The translations under genes and the position numbers were made by a program. DNA of 64,000 nt from Aurantiochytrium sp. KH105 (lineage: Eukaryota > Sar > Bigyra > Thraustochytrida > Thraustochytriidae): NCBI GenBank assembly GCA_003116975.1, contig BGKB01000018.1, positions 186,001-250,000 on the forward strand, read 5' to 3'. The notes beneath the pieces were generated by a model that ran no database searches, had not been told where the DNA came from, and saw only the letters and a list, made by a program, of their open reading frames with translations. Shown here piece after piece: positions 48,140 to 57,639 of this stretch; the first letter of the stretch is position 1, and every line of letters starts with the position of its first letter.

Positions 48140-49855
48140 TTAGCAGGAAGTGGCAGTCTTCTCGTTCTCATCACTCTTGTGCTCCGCCCAGACCTTGCCC
48201 TGGCGACGATGCAAGGTTGACCCGATGTCCATCTTGGCTTTCTCGAGGTTAATAAAGGCCGCGATCACGGCAGCCACAAGGAAAATAGGGCCGAGAGAAA
48301 TGATTGCCCAGCGCGTCGCGCCAGCCTCGTTGATGGCCGTGTACGCGAGCGAAGGCAGCCATGTGAGAACATTGGCGAGCGTGACCTTGAGGGAGAAATA
48401 AGTAGCCTCCTTGCCTCCAGGGACCAAGGCACTGAAAAGACTGGTACTTGCAGTATAAATGCCTCCGAGAAGAACACCCCAAACGATGCAAAAGCAGATT
48501 ACGAGGTAGAACACATAGCCCCGGGCCTCGAACTGTGTTTCGTTTGAAGCTTCGACAGCGAATTCGTCGCAGAAACCGTAGTTGGTCGTGACTGTTGTGG
48601 CGTTCGCATCGTTGACCAAGACCTCGTCCGAAAGAAAGACGACGGGCGCGAGCGTAAAGGTAAGGCCGTAGAACGCGTTGACCAGGACGTAAATGGTCTT
48701 GAGCGAATAAGAGCGCGAGAGACGCGGGACGATGAGAGAGCCCGGAACGGAGAAAAGAAGCGCGACGGCGAGCAGAGCCGATGTGGTGGTGCCATCAAAG
48801 CCAAGGTAATTCTGAAGGTACGAGGTCGCCAGGACGGAGACAGCCGTAGAAGCAGCGTTTGCGAACGACCAGGAAACGAAGAACTTAATGAGGTCAGGGT
48901 AGCAAACAAGAGCCTCGAGCAACGTCTCTCCGAGGTGCAAGAGACCGCAGCAGGAACGCTTAAAGGTTGGGTCAATCCGCGTGCGTGCCTCCATGAGACG
49001 ATAGCCCGGCACAAAGTAGATGATACAATAGATCAGGACGAAGACTCCGCCTGCGACTGCCTGCTGAAAAGAGTCAAAGCCGGCGCCCATAGCCACGGCA
49101 ATGATCACGATTGCGCAAAAGAGCTGCGACCAGTTCATGAGTAGGTAGGCGTAGCCGACGTAGCGCGCGACCTCCTTGTCGTCGGTGGCCAGCTCGGGCG
49201 CGAAAGTGGAGGTCAGAAGCGCCGCAGCCTCGTAAGAAAGCGTCTTGATGACGATGGCGGCACAAAGAACAACGAGCGCGGCGCTCGACTGTGCCACAGG
49301 GCGCGGGAGCATGCTGTCCGAATCGTCCGGGTCAACCTTGTCGGAGTCTTTGGAAATGAAAAGAATGACCTGCACGAGAATGCTGATGATGAGCACGATA
49401 TAGCTTGCGCCCATGATGCCTTTGCGGCGCGGCGTCAGGTCGGAGATGGTGCCGACAATGGGACTGAGCACGGCCGTGAGGATGCCGGCCACGACGCCAA
49501 TTGAGGAGACCACAGAACTTGCTTGTATGCTCCCGTTCAACACGGTTCCGTCGCAGTCCGCGACCGAGTAGGCAAACTCGTTCAAGGCAACATTGGCGAA
49601 CAGGGCTGCATACACACTAGGTCCTCCGCGCGCAGCGTAAAGGTACACGAAGCCCTTGGCCTCGTCTGCGAATCGTGACCACGGTCGCCATCGCGTCAAG
49701 CAGCCGCCGCCGTTTTCCGACGTCGGTTCCTGCGCGAACGAGACGCCCAGGGACTGCGCTCCGTCGCTTCTGGACATGCCGGCCTCGCTCCGCGTCTCCA
49801 CGCTGCTTTCGTCCGCCAGCTCGGGCGTGGTCGCGTCTTTGCCGTCGCCCAACAT
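48140..49855 (-). CDS. UMF1/Atg22-like MFS transporter, copy 1
   Basis: A 571-residue transporter with about 12 membrane segments. Family traits: opening DEAKGFVYLYAARGGPSVYA before TM1 (Atg22 type), SPIVGTISDLTPRRKG after the second or third helix (MFS A-motif-like), LFSVPGSLIVPRLSR, and near the end SLFSALVPGGKEATYFSLKV with VLTWLPSLAYTAINE, the Atg22-family LIPxGxEAxFF stretch. Fungal Atg22 exports amino acids from vacuoles; the substrate here is unknown. The N-terminus (1-60) is hydrophilic, and the lumenal loop (VNDANATTVTTNYGFCD) carries a probable glycan site and is shared with copy 2. ATG at 49853-49855; the frame beyond to 50026 is Arg-rich. Divergent from copy 2 across 4.2 kb. Confidence 0.82.
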   Translation of the reverse strand: MLGDGKDATTPELADESSVETRSEAGMSRSDGAQSLGVSFAQEPTSENGGGCLTRWRPWSRFADEAKGFVYLYAARGGPSVYAALFANVALNEFAYSVADCDGTVLNGSIQASSVVSSIGVVAGILTAVLSPIVGTISDLTPRRKGIMGASYIVLIISILVQVILFISKDSDKVDPDDSDSMLPRPVAQSSAALVVLCAAIVIKTLSYEAAALLTSTFAPELATDDKEVARYVGYAYLLMNWSQLFCAIVIIAVAMGAGFDSFQQAVAGGVFVLIYCIIYFVPGYRLMEARTRIDPTFKRSCCGLLHLGETLLEALVCYPDLIKFFVSWSFANAASTAVSVLATSYLQNYLGFDGTTTSALLAVALLFSVPGSLIVPRLSRSYSLKTIYVLVNAFYGLTFTLAPVVFLSDEVLVNDANATTVTTNYGFCDEFAVEASNETQFEARGYVFYLVICFCIVWGVLLGGIYTASTSLFSALVPGGKEATYFSLKVTLANVLTWLPSLAYTAINEAGATRWAIISLGPIFLVAAVIAAFINLEKAKMDIGSTLHRRQGKVWAEHKSDENEKTATSC

Positions 49856-52233
49856 GCTGCCGCTGCTGCTTCTCCGCCCACAAACTCGTGTCAAGACCGC
49901 GCAGCCGCCCTCCTCCCGCTTCCGTCCAGTGCAGAGCCTGGTGCCTGCGACTGCGGCGCGGTGTGCGGGCGGTCCCAACGGGGTCCGGGCTCCGATCGCG
50001 AGGCGTCCGCGGTGCACGCGCAGCACGCAGCACGCAGGCGATGCACGGGCTCGGGTCCGCTCTTCTCCCTTTCCGCTTCTCTCCTACTTGCTTGTTTGCC
50101 GAGCCTGCGCGTGCCCGCCCTATCGAGTCCGTCTGCTGTGTCTGTCGCCTCCTCCGGACTGCTTCAAGCCAGCTCGCCAGGGTGAAGACTCCCGCCCTCG
50201 GCGTCGCGCGCGGGCCCGCTGCTGCTGGCTGCAGCTGGCCGCAGAACAGATCGCCACAGCTGCCGGCTGGCTGGCTGCACGGGCGGGCGCGGCTGTATGG
50301 CTAGATGGATGGACGGGCGGTGGTCTGCAAAGGTTTTTGGGTTAACAATTTGCAGCAGCCCTGGCAGGTGCCAGATTAGCAGCGGCCATGGCGGATTGCT
50401 GGAGCAGATCCGGCCGCCATGGTCGAAGACAGCTGGCTGGCTGGCTGGCCGCAGAGCCAGCGAGTGAGCAATCCAGCCAGCCAGGCAGCCAGCCCGCCCG
50501 CCATCCGGGATCGACCGGCCCGCCATCGCAGGCCGGCTTCGGTCCTTCCTTCCTCGCGGCATGGAGCGGCGCGGCCGGCCGGTCTGTCGCGCAGCGCACG
50601 CAAGGCAGCGCACGCAAGGCCGCGCCCGCAAGGCCGCTCAGACTCCGCGGAGCTGCCCGCGTACCTCGATTCGCAATCGATCCGTTGCGGCCTCCGCTGC
50701 GGGCCGCTGCGGGAAGCTGCGGGCCCCCTTGGAGCTAGGACCGGCTAGTGCCCCGCTACTGGGCCCCCCGGGCACGATCTGCGGGTCCTGGCGACTACAT
50801 CTTGGGACCGGCACGATGAGTAACCACTGCAAGACACAGGCAGCGGGCCATTCCCGGACCCAAGGCGCGCCGTCATCTTGCCTCGGCGGCCACAGCGGCA
50901 GCTGTGGCGGGGCTTGCTTACAGTGGCGCAGGAGGGAAAGCTGTGGGAACTGGGCTTCCGTCTCCTCGCTTGGTAAGAAGCGGCGCGTCTCCCCACATCG
51001 GCACACCGGAAACCTGTCTCCTCGAGGGAAAAGCATATTGAGACAGGAAGTCACTACAAGGCCGACGCTTTCCCGTCGCCGATGGGGCCAGCCACTGCCG
51101 GCCACAGGACAAGCCGCAACGGCGGGTCGGCGCGACGGCGTGCCGCAGCAACGGACTGAAATGGACTTGACTCGAGGATGAAGACTTGAGTCGCGGCACC
51201 GTAATGGACGCGACGCTGCATTGACGCCGCGCGTTGACGTCGCGCGTGGACGCTAAAGGCTGTCGGTTGGGTGCGGAGAGGAAGACGCGATGTCAAGGTA
51301 GTACGACTGGCGGTAGAAGTAGTACTACATCAGAACATAAGTAGTATAAGCAGCAGGTATACAACAGAAAACTAATTTGACGCCAGCCTGCCGACGCTGA
51401 CGTGCCGCCGCGACATTGGCCATGGGAGATGACAGAGACGAGGCTGCCATGGCTGCAACTCGCTGCCCGCGGAGTGTGCGTGCGGAACTGATTGCGGCGG
51501 CTAGCACGAGGCTTCCGACGAAAGCTGTTGCTCAAAAACTGGCAGAACGACACGAAGAGCTCACAGACTCAATACTGTCTGCACTGCTGGTTGAAGTGGT
51601 AGACGCGGCAGCGCAGCGGCCAAGGATGGATGGATGAATGGCTTGGTAAAGTAGAGAAGAAAGGAGGGGAAAAGGTGGGTTCAGGAAGGAAGGACAGAGG
51701 AAAGAAAGCAACTAACAGAGAGCACCTTAGAAAGAAAAGACGTCGCAGCAGCAGATCGACCCGACTGGACCAAGTGAAAAACCACGCACGGCACCGGGAT
51801 CAGAAAGAACAAGTTTCGCGTCGAATGGCGGGAAGATGGAAAGAAAGAGAATGGCCTCTTGTCCCTCGCCGGATAAACGTGCGAGACGAAAGACCCCTGA
51901 CTGTGAGCTCGCATCGCTGAGCCGCGCTGTTAGAGGAAAAAAGTACAGCTTCTGGTCAGCCGGACTGCTCGATCCAGGCTATCCGCCGCGGACACTCACG
52001 TTTCTCCATTGCTTTCTCATGAATTGCTATCATTTTGAGTATATGCAGCCTGCCGCCGCTGCGCCCACCATGACCAATGACGTGTGTCCCCAGTTTCCTG
52101 GTTTGGCTCACGCCGCGCCGCGGAGATGCCGGCACTCCTTTGGATGTCCGGTCATGAAAATGGATCTCGAGCCAGCTCGCCTCTGTGTCCTTGATCATTG
52201 CAAAATCAACTAGCATCCGCGCTCTTCTTCTCC

Positions 52234-52241
52234 TAGGCCTA
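52234..52241. promoter_or_regulatory. TAGGCCTA palindrome in gene-poor region
   Basis: Copy of the recurring octamer, inside a longer palindrome CTAGGCCTAG. No adjacent gene. Confidence 0.2.
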
Positions 52242-53610
52242 GATCGAAAAGCCAGCTTGGATTAGACTTACACCCTACTATCTACCGTATGACAAATCTA
52301 ACAGTAAGTAAGATCAACGACTCATCCTCGATTGCCTAGTACACGCCAGCAAGGAACCGAAAAAAAAGTGCGTCGACCGCCAGTACGGTACGTACTCTGC
52401 CGAAGCAGTAGAGGTCCGCTGATCCAAAATGCTGCATTTCCATGATGAATGCAAGCGAGCAGTTGCAACAATCGACTTGCTGACTCGATCGGCAATGCCT
52501 CGCTCGGGTCATGAAGGAGGTAAAAACGATGCAAGCCAACTAGTGGTGACGTCGAATGCGAAGAGAAATATCGTCTGGTAGTAGACACTGAGAAGCTCAG
52601 CTGCATCATTCGGAATTCATATCAGGCATCGGCATCGGCATCGGCAACGGTACATCATGGTTCGTCATTCTCTGACCCGAATGTCCGGCGGCACGCAATG
52701 AGAAGAGCTTGAGAGGAAGAAACCTTGTGATGTATAGCAGCATCCTCGAGCCGCAGCTCCCTCGATCCTCAAGACCGTCGATTCTCCAAGTCCGCAACTC
52801 CCTCAATCCTTTTTAGACACCCTCGAGTCGCAACTTATTCGAGTCGCAGCTCTCTCGATCCGCAGCTCTCTCGACGTGAAGTGCGACGCAGGCAGCAGCA
52901 GCAGCAGCTACAACAACAACAACATCATCATTCACAGAAGAGAAAGATTAGATTGAGATTTTAGGTGTCCTCTGATCGCCGTGACTCCGTTCCACCTCGC
53001 TCGTGCGCTTACCAGCCTCTGCGAAGCCACTCTTCCTTGGCCAACGCAGCAAATAAATCACTCGCTCAGCAGTAGATGATCTTCTTGGACGGTAATCCAT
53101 CCTCCTCGCGACCCTGCATAGCAGCGCTCTCCGCGAGTCGTCTCAATCACACCGAGAAGCTCATCCTGCCGGCCCAGTCTTGGCTCTGCACGCCGCACGG
53201 CACTTCACGGCTCCACTCTGCTCTTTTGAAGCATACTGCACCTGGCTCGGCCGGACGGACGAAAGAGCGTCCGAGGTCTGCACCCTGGCGTGGCGCGGCG
53301 CGGTCGGGCCGCCGTGCCACGCGGCAGCCTCGTTACGTACGCGCGTGTCACCATCCCGCTCCAGAGATCGAGCTTCGAGCTTGTACTGTTCGCGCCGCAG
53401 CACACACCTCCCCCCCAGCCCTCGCGCACACTTCGAAAGGAGGAAGCAGCGGCGCATGCACCCAGCCACAGCCCGGAATGCCGCACTTGCCGCCCGCGCC
53501 TGCAAGTGCGGAATGGGCGCGCGGCAAGTGCGGAATGGGCGGCGCAAGGGGTACTTCCCCGGCGGGGCGCGGCGTAGGCGGGCCCTAGCGCACTCGTAGG
53601 GGGCCCGGCG

Positions 53611-53645
53611 CCGGTTTGAAACCCGGTTTCGAAACCCGGTTTGAA
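53611..53645 (+). repeat. CCGGTTTGAAA repeats around a GGTTTCGAAACC palindrome
   Basis: Three copies of CCGGTTTNGAAA-like units; the middle one contains the perfect 12-bp palindrome GGTTTCGAAACC (53625-53636). About 390 bp upstream of transporter copy 2. Confidence 0.7.
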
Positions 53646-53812
53646 AGCGGAACGAGGCCAGCCAACTGGCAAGCCAAGCAAAACACGGGCCCGGAGAAGG
53701 GCGCGAAGCAGGCGAGGCAGATCGACAACGCGAAGGCGAACGCCGAGGAGCTCGCGGTCGCGAGGGCGCTGCGCATCGTCGTCGCCGCGAGGGCAGAGCC
53801 GCACGCGAGACT

Positions 53813-53842
53813 CGCACGCAAGCACGCACGCACGCACGCTCG
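53813..53842 (+). repeat. CGCA/CGCT tetranucleotide array
   Basis: About seven units, roughly 200 bp upstream of transporter copy 2. Confidence 0.75.
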
Positions 53843-54033
53843 CTCGCAAGCACGCAACGGCGCGGAGAGCGAGGCGGCGCGGCGGAGGAGACAGGACGCG
53901 CGAAGAAGGGCTTTCAGCTCAGTGAACCTCGTTCGGGTAGCTAGTCTGGTCTCGAGGAGCTCGGCGGCTACGGGTTGTAGTGCAGAGAGCGGGGAAGGCG
54001 GAGTCGCGCGACGACGTTGAAGAGGAGGTGAAG

Positions 54034-55656
54034 ATGGCGTTGAACATGGAAATGGACGAGGTCGGCGTCAAGGGGGACACCAAGTCGTTCTCGGACCGGG
54101 TGTTCTGCCTGTGCAAGGGCTTCGCGCCCGACAATGCGGAGGCACGCGGATACGTCTATTGCTGCGCGTCGCGAGGCACCACCTCTATTTATGCCTCTCT
54201 CTTTGCATCGGTGGCGCTCAACGCCTTTGCGCTCTCCGTGAGCGACTGCGACGGCGAAATCTTCAGTGGCGCCATCAAGGCAAGCTCGCTCGTGTCGTCG
54301 CTGGGCGTCGTGGAGGGTGTTCTCAACGCCCTGCTCAGCCCCTTTCTCGGCAGCATTGCAGACCTCACGCCCCATCGCAAGCGTGGACTCGGCATCTCCT
54401 TTTGCATCTTTCTCGGCATGGTCCTCGTCCAGGCGCTCTTTTTCCTATCCAAAGACTCGGACAAGCTCGACCCCGAGGATGAGGAGGGCCTTGAGTATCT
54501 GCAGCGCCCGCTCTGGCAGTCCGACGTCGCTCTTCTCATTCTCTGTGTTTCCGTCATTATTCAGGTCGTCTCATATGAGATTGCCGCTCTCATGACGCAG
54601 TCCTACAGCTCCGAGCTCAGCCGCGACGACCTCGAAGTCACACGCTACGTTGGCCTCGGCTACACCACCCTCAACTCCATGCAGCTCCTCCTTGCCGCTG
54701 TCGTTACTGGCATCTCGCTCGTCGCCGGTTTCAGTTCATTTCAGCAGGGTACCGTGGGCGGCTTCATCGCCTTCATCCTGGCCTTGTTCTGGTTCATCCC
54801 AGGCTTCCGCATGCTCGGTGAGCGCAAGACCGTCGACCCGGAGTTTTCCCGTTCGTGCTGCGGACTCAAGCACATTGGCCAGACTCTGGGAGAGATCCTT
54901 ACAAAGTACCCGGAACTTCTCAAGTTTCTCGTGTCCTGGGCCCTTGGCTCTGGCGCCGTCACCTCTGTCGCCATTCTTTCCACCTCATACCTGCAGTTCC
55001 ATCTTGGCTATGACGGCGTGCTCACCTCGGCGGTCATGGCTTTGGCGCTCTTCTTTTCCGTCCCGGGCTCCTTGCTCACGCATCGGCTCACGCGCTACCT
55101 TTCCCTCAAGGCCATTTACATTCTTGTTCTTGTGATTTACGGCATCTCCTTCATCCTCGGTCCCGCTGTACTCTTGGCCGATTCTGTTCCGGTCAATGAT
55201 GTCAACGCCACCGCCACACTCACGCAGTATGGCTTGTGCGACTTTGTCATCACTGGCGATACCGAGGAGACCCGGCAGGAACCCGCGAGCTTCACGTTCT
55301 ACCTCTTGCTCGTCTTTACCGTCACCTGGGGTCTCTGCCTCGGTGCGCTCTACGTCATCTCTAACAGTCTCTTCGCAGCGCTCATTCCCGGTGGCAAGGA
55401 GAGCAGTTTTTTTGGCATTAAGATCCTCTTTGCCAAGGTTCTCACCTGGCTCCCGCCGCTCCTCTTCACCACCATCAACGAGCAGGTTGATAGTTTGCGC
55501 TGGGCGATTGTCCCCCTCGGCCCGCTCTTTTTGCTCGCTGCCATCGTGGCCTTTTTTATCGACTTTGAAAAGGGCAAGGCCCACATTGCCGATACCATGC
55601 ACCGTCGTCGTGGTGAGCAATGGGGTAATGAGAATGCGGGCACTCTCAAGGTCTAA
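54034..55656 (+). CDS. UMF1/Atg22-like MFS transporter, copy 2
   Basis: A 540-residue paralogue of the gene at 48140-49855. Shared segments, in the same order: EARGYVYCCASRGTTSIYAS, SVSDCDGEIFSGAIKASSLV, SPFLGSIADLTPHRKRG, FLSKDSDKLDPED, RSCCGLKHIGQTL, FFSVPGSLLTHRLTRYLSLK, VNDVNATATLTQYGLCD, ALIPGGKESSFFGIKILFAK, VLTWLPPLLFTTINE. About 12 membrane helices. The family exports small metabolites, as Atg22 exports amino acids from the vacuole; the substrate is unknown. ATG 54034 begins MALNMEMDEVG; the longer frame from 53980 also opens with an ATG and is possible. Coding DNA is richer in C-ending codons than its surroundings, suggesting strong expression. Confidence 0.85.
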   Translation: MALNMEMDEVGVKGDTKSFSDRVFCLCKGFAPDNAEARGYVYCCASRGTTSIYASLFASVALNAFALSVSDCDGEIFSGAIKASSLVSSLGVVEGVLNALLSPFLGSIADLTPHRKRGLGISFCIFLGMVLVQALFFLSKDSDKLDPEDEEGLEYLQRPLWQSDVALLILCVSVIIQVVSYEIAALMTQSYSSELSRDDLEVTRYVGLGYTTLNSMQLLLAAVVTGISLVAGFSSFQQGTVGGFIAFILALFWFIPGFRMLGERKTVDPEFSRSCCGLKHIGQTLGEILTKYPELLKFLVSWALGSGAVTSVAILSTSYLQFHLGYDGVLTSAVMALALFFSVPGSLLTHRLTRYLSLKAIYILVLVIYGISFILGPAVLLADSVPVNDVNATATLTQYGLCDFVITGDTEETRQEPASFTFYLLLVFTVTWGLCLGALYVISNSLFAALIPGGKESSFFGIKILFAKVLTWLPPLLFTTINEQVDSLRWAIVPLGPLFLLAAIVAFFIDFEKGKAHIADTMHRRRGEQWGNENAGTLKV

Positions 55657-55988
55657 ATGTGAAAGACGCTCCCGGATCATGTGAATGAACGAGTGATTGG
55701 AGGAGACCCGTTCCCCCGTTGTGAGTCACGCCATCGCAGCCACTTTTTATTTTTTCTATCCTTATCATGTGTTTCTCTTTTGTCAGTCATAATTTTTTTG
55801 GTGCAGAATCTAACCGTCACTGTCAATGTGTCAGCCAGACTCGACCAAAGAGCAGTCGCGCCCGCTGCGTCACCAAAACGCGCGCTTGCAAGCGCGGCTC
55901 GCGGAGCGGGCAGAGACCAGACCGCCCCGCCCGCCCACGTTGACCGTGTTGAGCCAGCGTTGACCGTGTTGGCGAAGCGACTGTCGCC
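55657..55988. other. Short intergenic region
   Basis: 3' flank of transporter copy 2 and 5' flank of the CMR1-like gene; a TTGACCGTGTTG direct repeat sits at about 55939-55971. Nothing else seen. Confidence 0.5.
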
Positions 55989-57569
55989 ATGAGGCAACTC
56001 ACCCTCGCGGGCTTTGTCAAGACAAGACCGCAAGCTGTGCAGGAGATCCAGGGCGAAGCCGAAAGGTTAGACACGAGGCTGCCAAAGTCCGCACCTTCAT
56101 CACCAGGCCCGTCCTCCTCGCCAGTTCCCGAGAAGACTACACTTGCGCAAGCGCCAACACATGAATCAGATGAGACAAGGGCGCTGACCGAAGAAGCTGT
56201 GCCTGCAGAGCTCACCAAATCTGCAAGCAATCCCAAAGCCGTCTCGGACAACGAAAACCCCGATTCAGACGATGAAGGTTATGCGGAAAGCCTAGACTAC
56301 GAGTCAAGGAGGCGCCAAAAAATTGAAGAAAACAATGCCTTTCTCGAGAGTCTCGGACTTCTTGCGCCAATTTCCTCGAAACAAGTCGCCCCCAAAAGAA
56401 AAGGACAAAGGCCCAAAAGGAAGAAACCTACGCCGAGAAACTTACCCGCGCGAAGGAGTCGGCGCCTCGCTGGTCTCGAAGAGAAAGCGCAGGTCATGAA
56501 TGAAATCGGAATCGGAGCCACTGAAAACAACACTGTCGTTGAAGTGACCTCCACGCCGGTTTATGCCTCGAGTGGACTTGATGCAGTCCCGCAGGCCTTG
56601 CCGCGGGCAGCACTGCAAACTTGGCAGGACGACTCGCTTAAACGCATCTATGCTCTCGACGCACATCCGTCTCGCGCCATTGTTGCCGCGGCAGGGCATG
56701 GTGGCCGTGTCAGTGTTTTTGCAGCCCAGCACGAAGATCCCGTCATGTCCTTTAAGGCATTCCGTGGTTGGTGCTCGAGCGTGCACTTTGTCGGAAACAC
56801 CAGTCTCCTTCTTGGAGCCTCCAATGATGGCGTTCTCACTCTTTTCGATACGAACTTGATCGATGAGACCGACGGCGCCCCGCGAATTGTCGCAAACGGC
56901 CCATCCGACCTGCACGCTTCTGGAATCTTCTCCATGCACGTGAACGACCACCTCGTGGCCACGGCCTCGAAAGACGCCTCCGTGGCCTTATGTCGCGTGA
57001 CAGAGGATTCTGACTTGGTGATGACGGAGCGTTTTCCCGATCTTCATGCCGGCGTCGTAAAGAGCGTACGTCTGCGGGATCAAAACACATTTGCGTCAAC
57101 AGGAAACGACGTTTGCCTTCACGTGTGTGACATCCGCACCAAAAGTGTTGCCGTCACAATTGACAATGTTCACGAGCAGGCTGCTAACTCGGTGCGCTGG
57201 CGAAACGAGCATCAACTCATGACAACCAGCTTTGGTTCAGAAATGCGTCTCTTTGATATTCGTGCTCCGCGCCCGTCGGATCCCGTCGCTGAGTATGTCG
57301 GACATGCGCCCCGACCTAGAACAATCTATCATCCCCTCTTCAGCTCCAACGGAAAGTATGTCACCGTGTGTGGGGATCACCGCATCACTACTTTTGATGT
57401 TGACTCGAAGGAGATTCTGTGGACGGGTGGACTCGACTTCTCCCCCACGGCGCTGTGCCTAAATTTTCTTGCACATGACGAAGGTGCGGGCTCCGAGCAT
57501 GACTTGAGCCGCCGGATTTACGTCGGAGGTCCGCGCACAGTCGTGACAATTGCTCTTGGTGAAACTTGA
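55989..57569 (+). CDS. CMR1: CMR1/WDR76-like WD40 DNA-damage-binding protein
   Basis: A 526-residue protein. The N-terminal half is disordered and charged and contains the family box YESRRRQKIEENNAFLESLG followed by a basic stretch (KRKGQRPKRKKPTPRNLPARRSRRLAG). The C-terminal 320 residues form a WD40 propeller: LKRIYALDAHPSRAIVAAAG, WCSSVHFVGNTSLLLGASND, GIFSMHVNDHLVATASKDAS, VVKSVRLRDQNTFASTGNDV, NSVRWRNEHQLMTTSFGSEM. Yeast Cmr1 and human WDR76 bind damaged DNA and chromatin and join protein quality control at stalled forks. The very N-terminus MRQLTLAGFV resembles a PCNA-interacting (PIP) motif. Length is close to that of yeast Cmr1 (522). ATG 55989 is the first of the frame. It sits between two transporter paralogues but is unrelated to them. 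Confidence 0.85.
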   Translation: MRQLTLAGFVKTRPQAVQEIQGEAERLDTRLPKSAPSSPGPSSSPVPEKTTLAQAPTHESDETRALTEEAVPAELTKSASNPKAVSDNENPDSDDEGYAESLDYESRRRQKIEENNAFLESLGLLAPISSKQVAPKRKGQRPKRKKPTPRNLPARRSRRLAGLEEKAQVMNEIGIGATENNTVVEVTSTPVYASSGLDAVPQALPRAALQTWQDDSLKRIYALDAHPSRAIVAAAGHGGRVSVFAAQHEDPVMSFKAFRGWCSSVHFVGNTSLLLGASNDGVLTLFDTNLIDETDGAPRIVANGPSDLHASGIFSMHVNDHLVATASKDASVALCRVTEDSDLVMTERFPDLHAGVVKSVRLRDQNTFASTGNDVCLHVCDIRTKSVAVTIDNVHEQAANSVRWRNEHQLMTTSFGSEMRLFDIRAPRPSDPVAEYVGHAPRPRTIYHPLFSSNGKYVTVCGDHRITTFDVDSKEILWTGGLDFSPTALCLNFLAHDEGAGSEHDLSRRIYVGGPRTVVTIALGET

Positions 57570-57639
57570 AGCAGACGTACATCTGACGCCATGTGCCCTC
57601 CTCTGTCGACCAATACAGAGCAAATCTGTTCCGAATAGC

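Larger units (their letters stand above)
49856..54033. other. 4.2-kb gene-poor region between divergent transporter paralogues
   Basis: GC-rich left part (49.9-51.2 kb) with GGCT/CTGG arrays (50266-50275, 50431-50450) and CGCACGCAAGG-like repeats near 50590-50635. Degenerate CTCGAGTCGCAGCTC repeats lie at 52742-52875, a TAGGCCTA palindrome at 52234 and a GGTTTGAAACCC repeat cluster at 53611-53645. A 73-codon frame at 51416-51637 is helix-like but unsupported. No gene can be assigned. Confidence 0.45.

Noticed and set aside
51416-51637. 73-codon plus-strand frame with helix-like sequence
   Set aside because: Mildly protein-like but short, with no homologue I recognise and no clear gene context; coding status cannot be supported.
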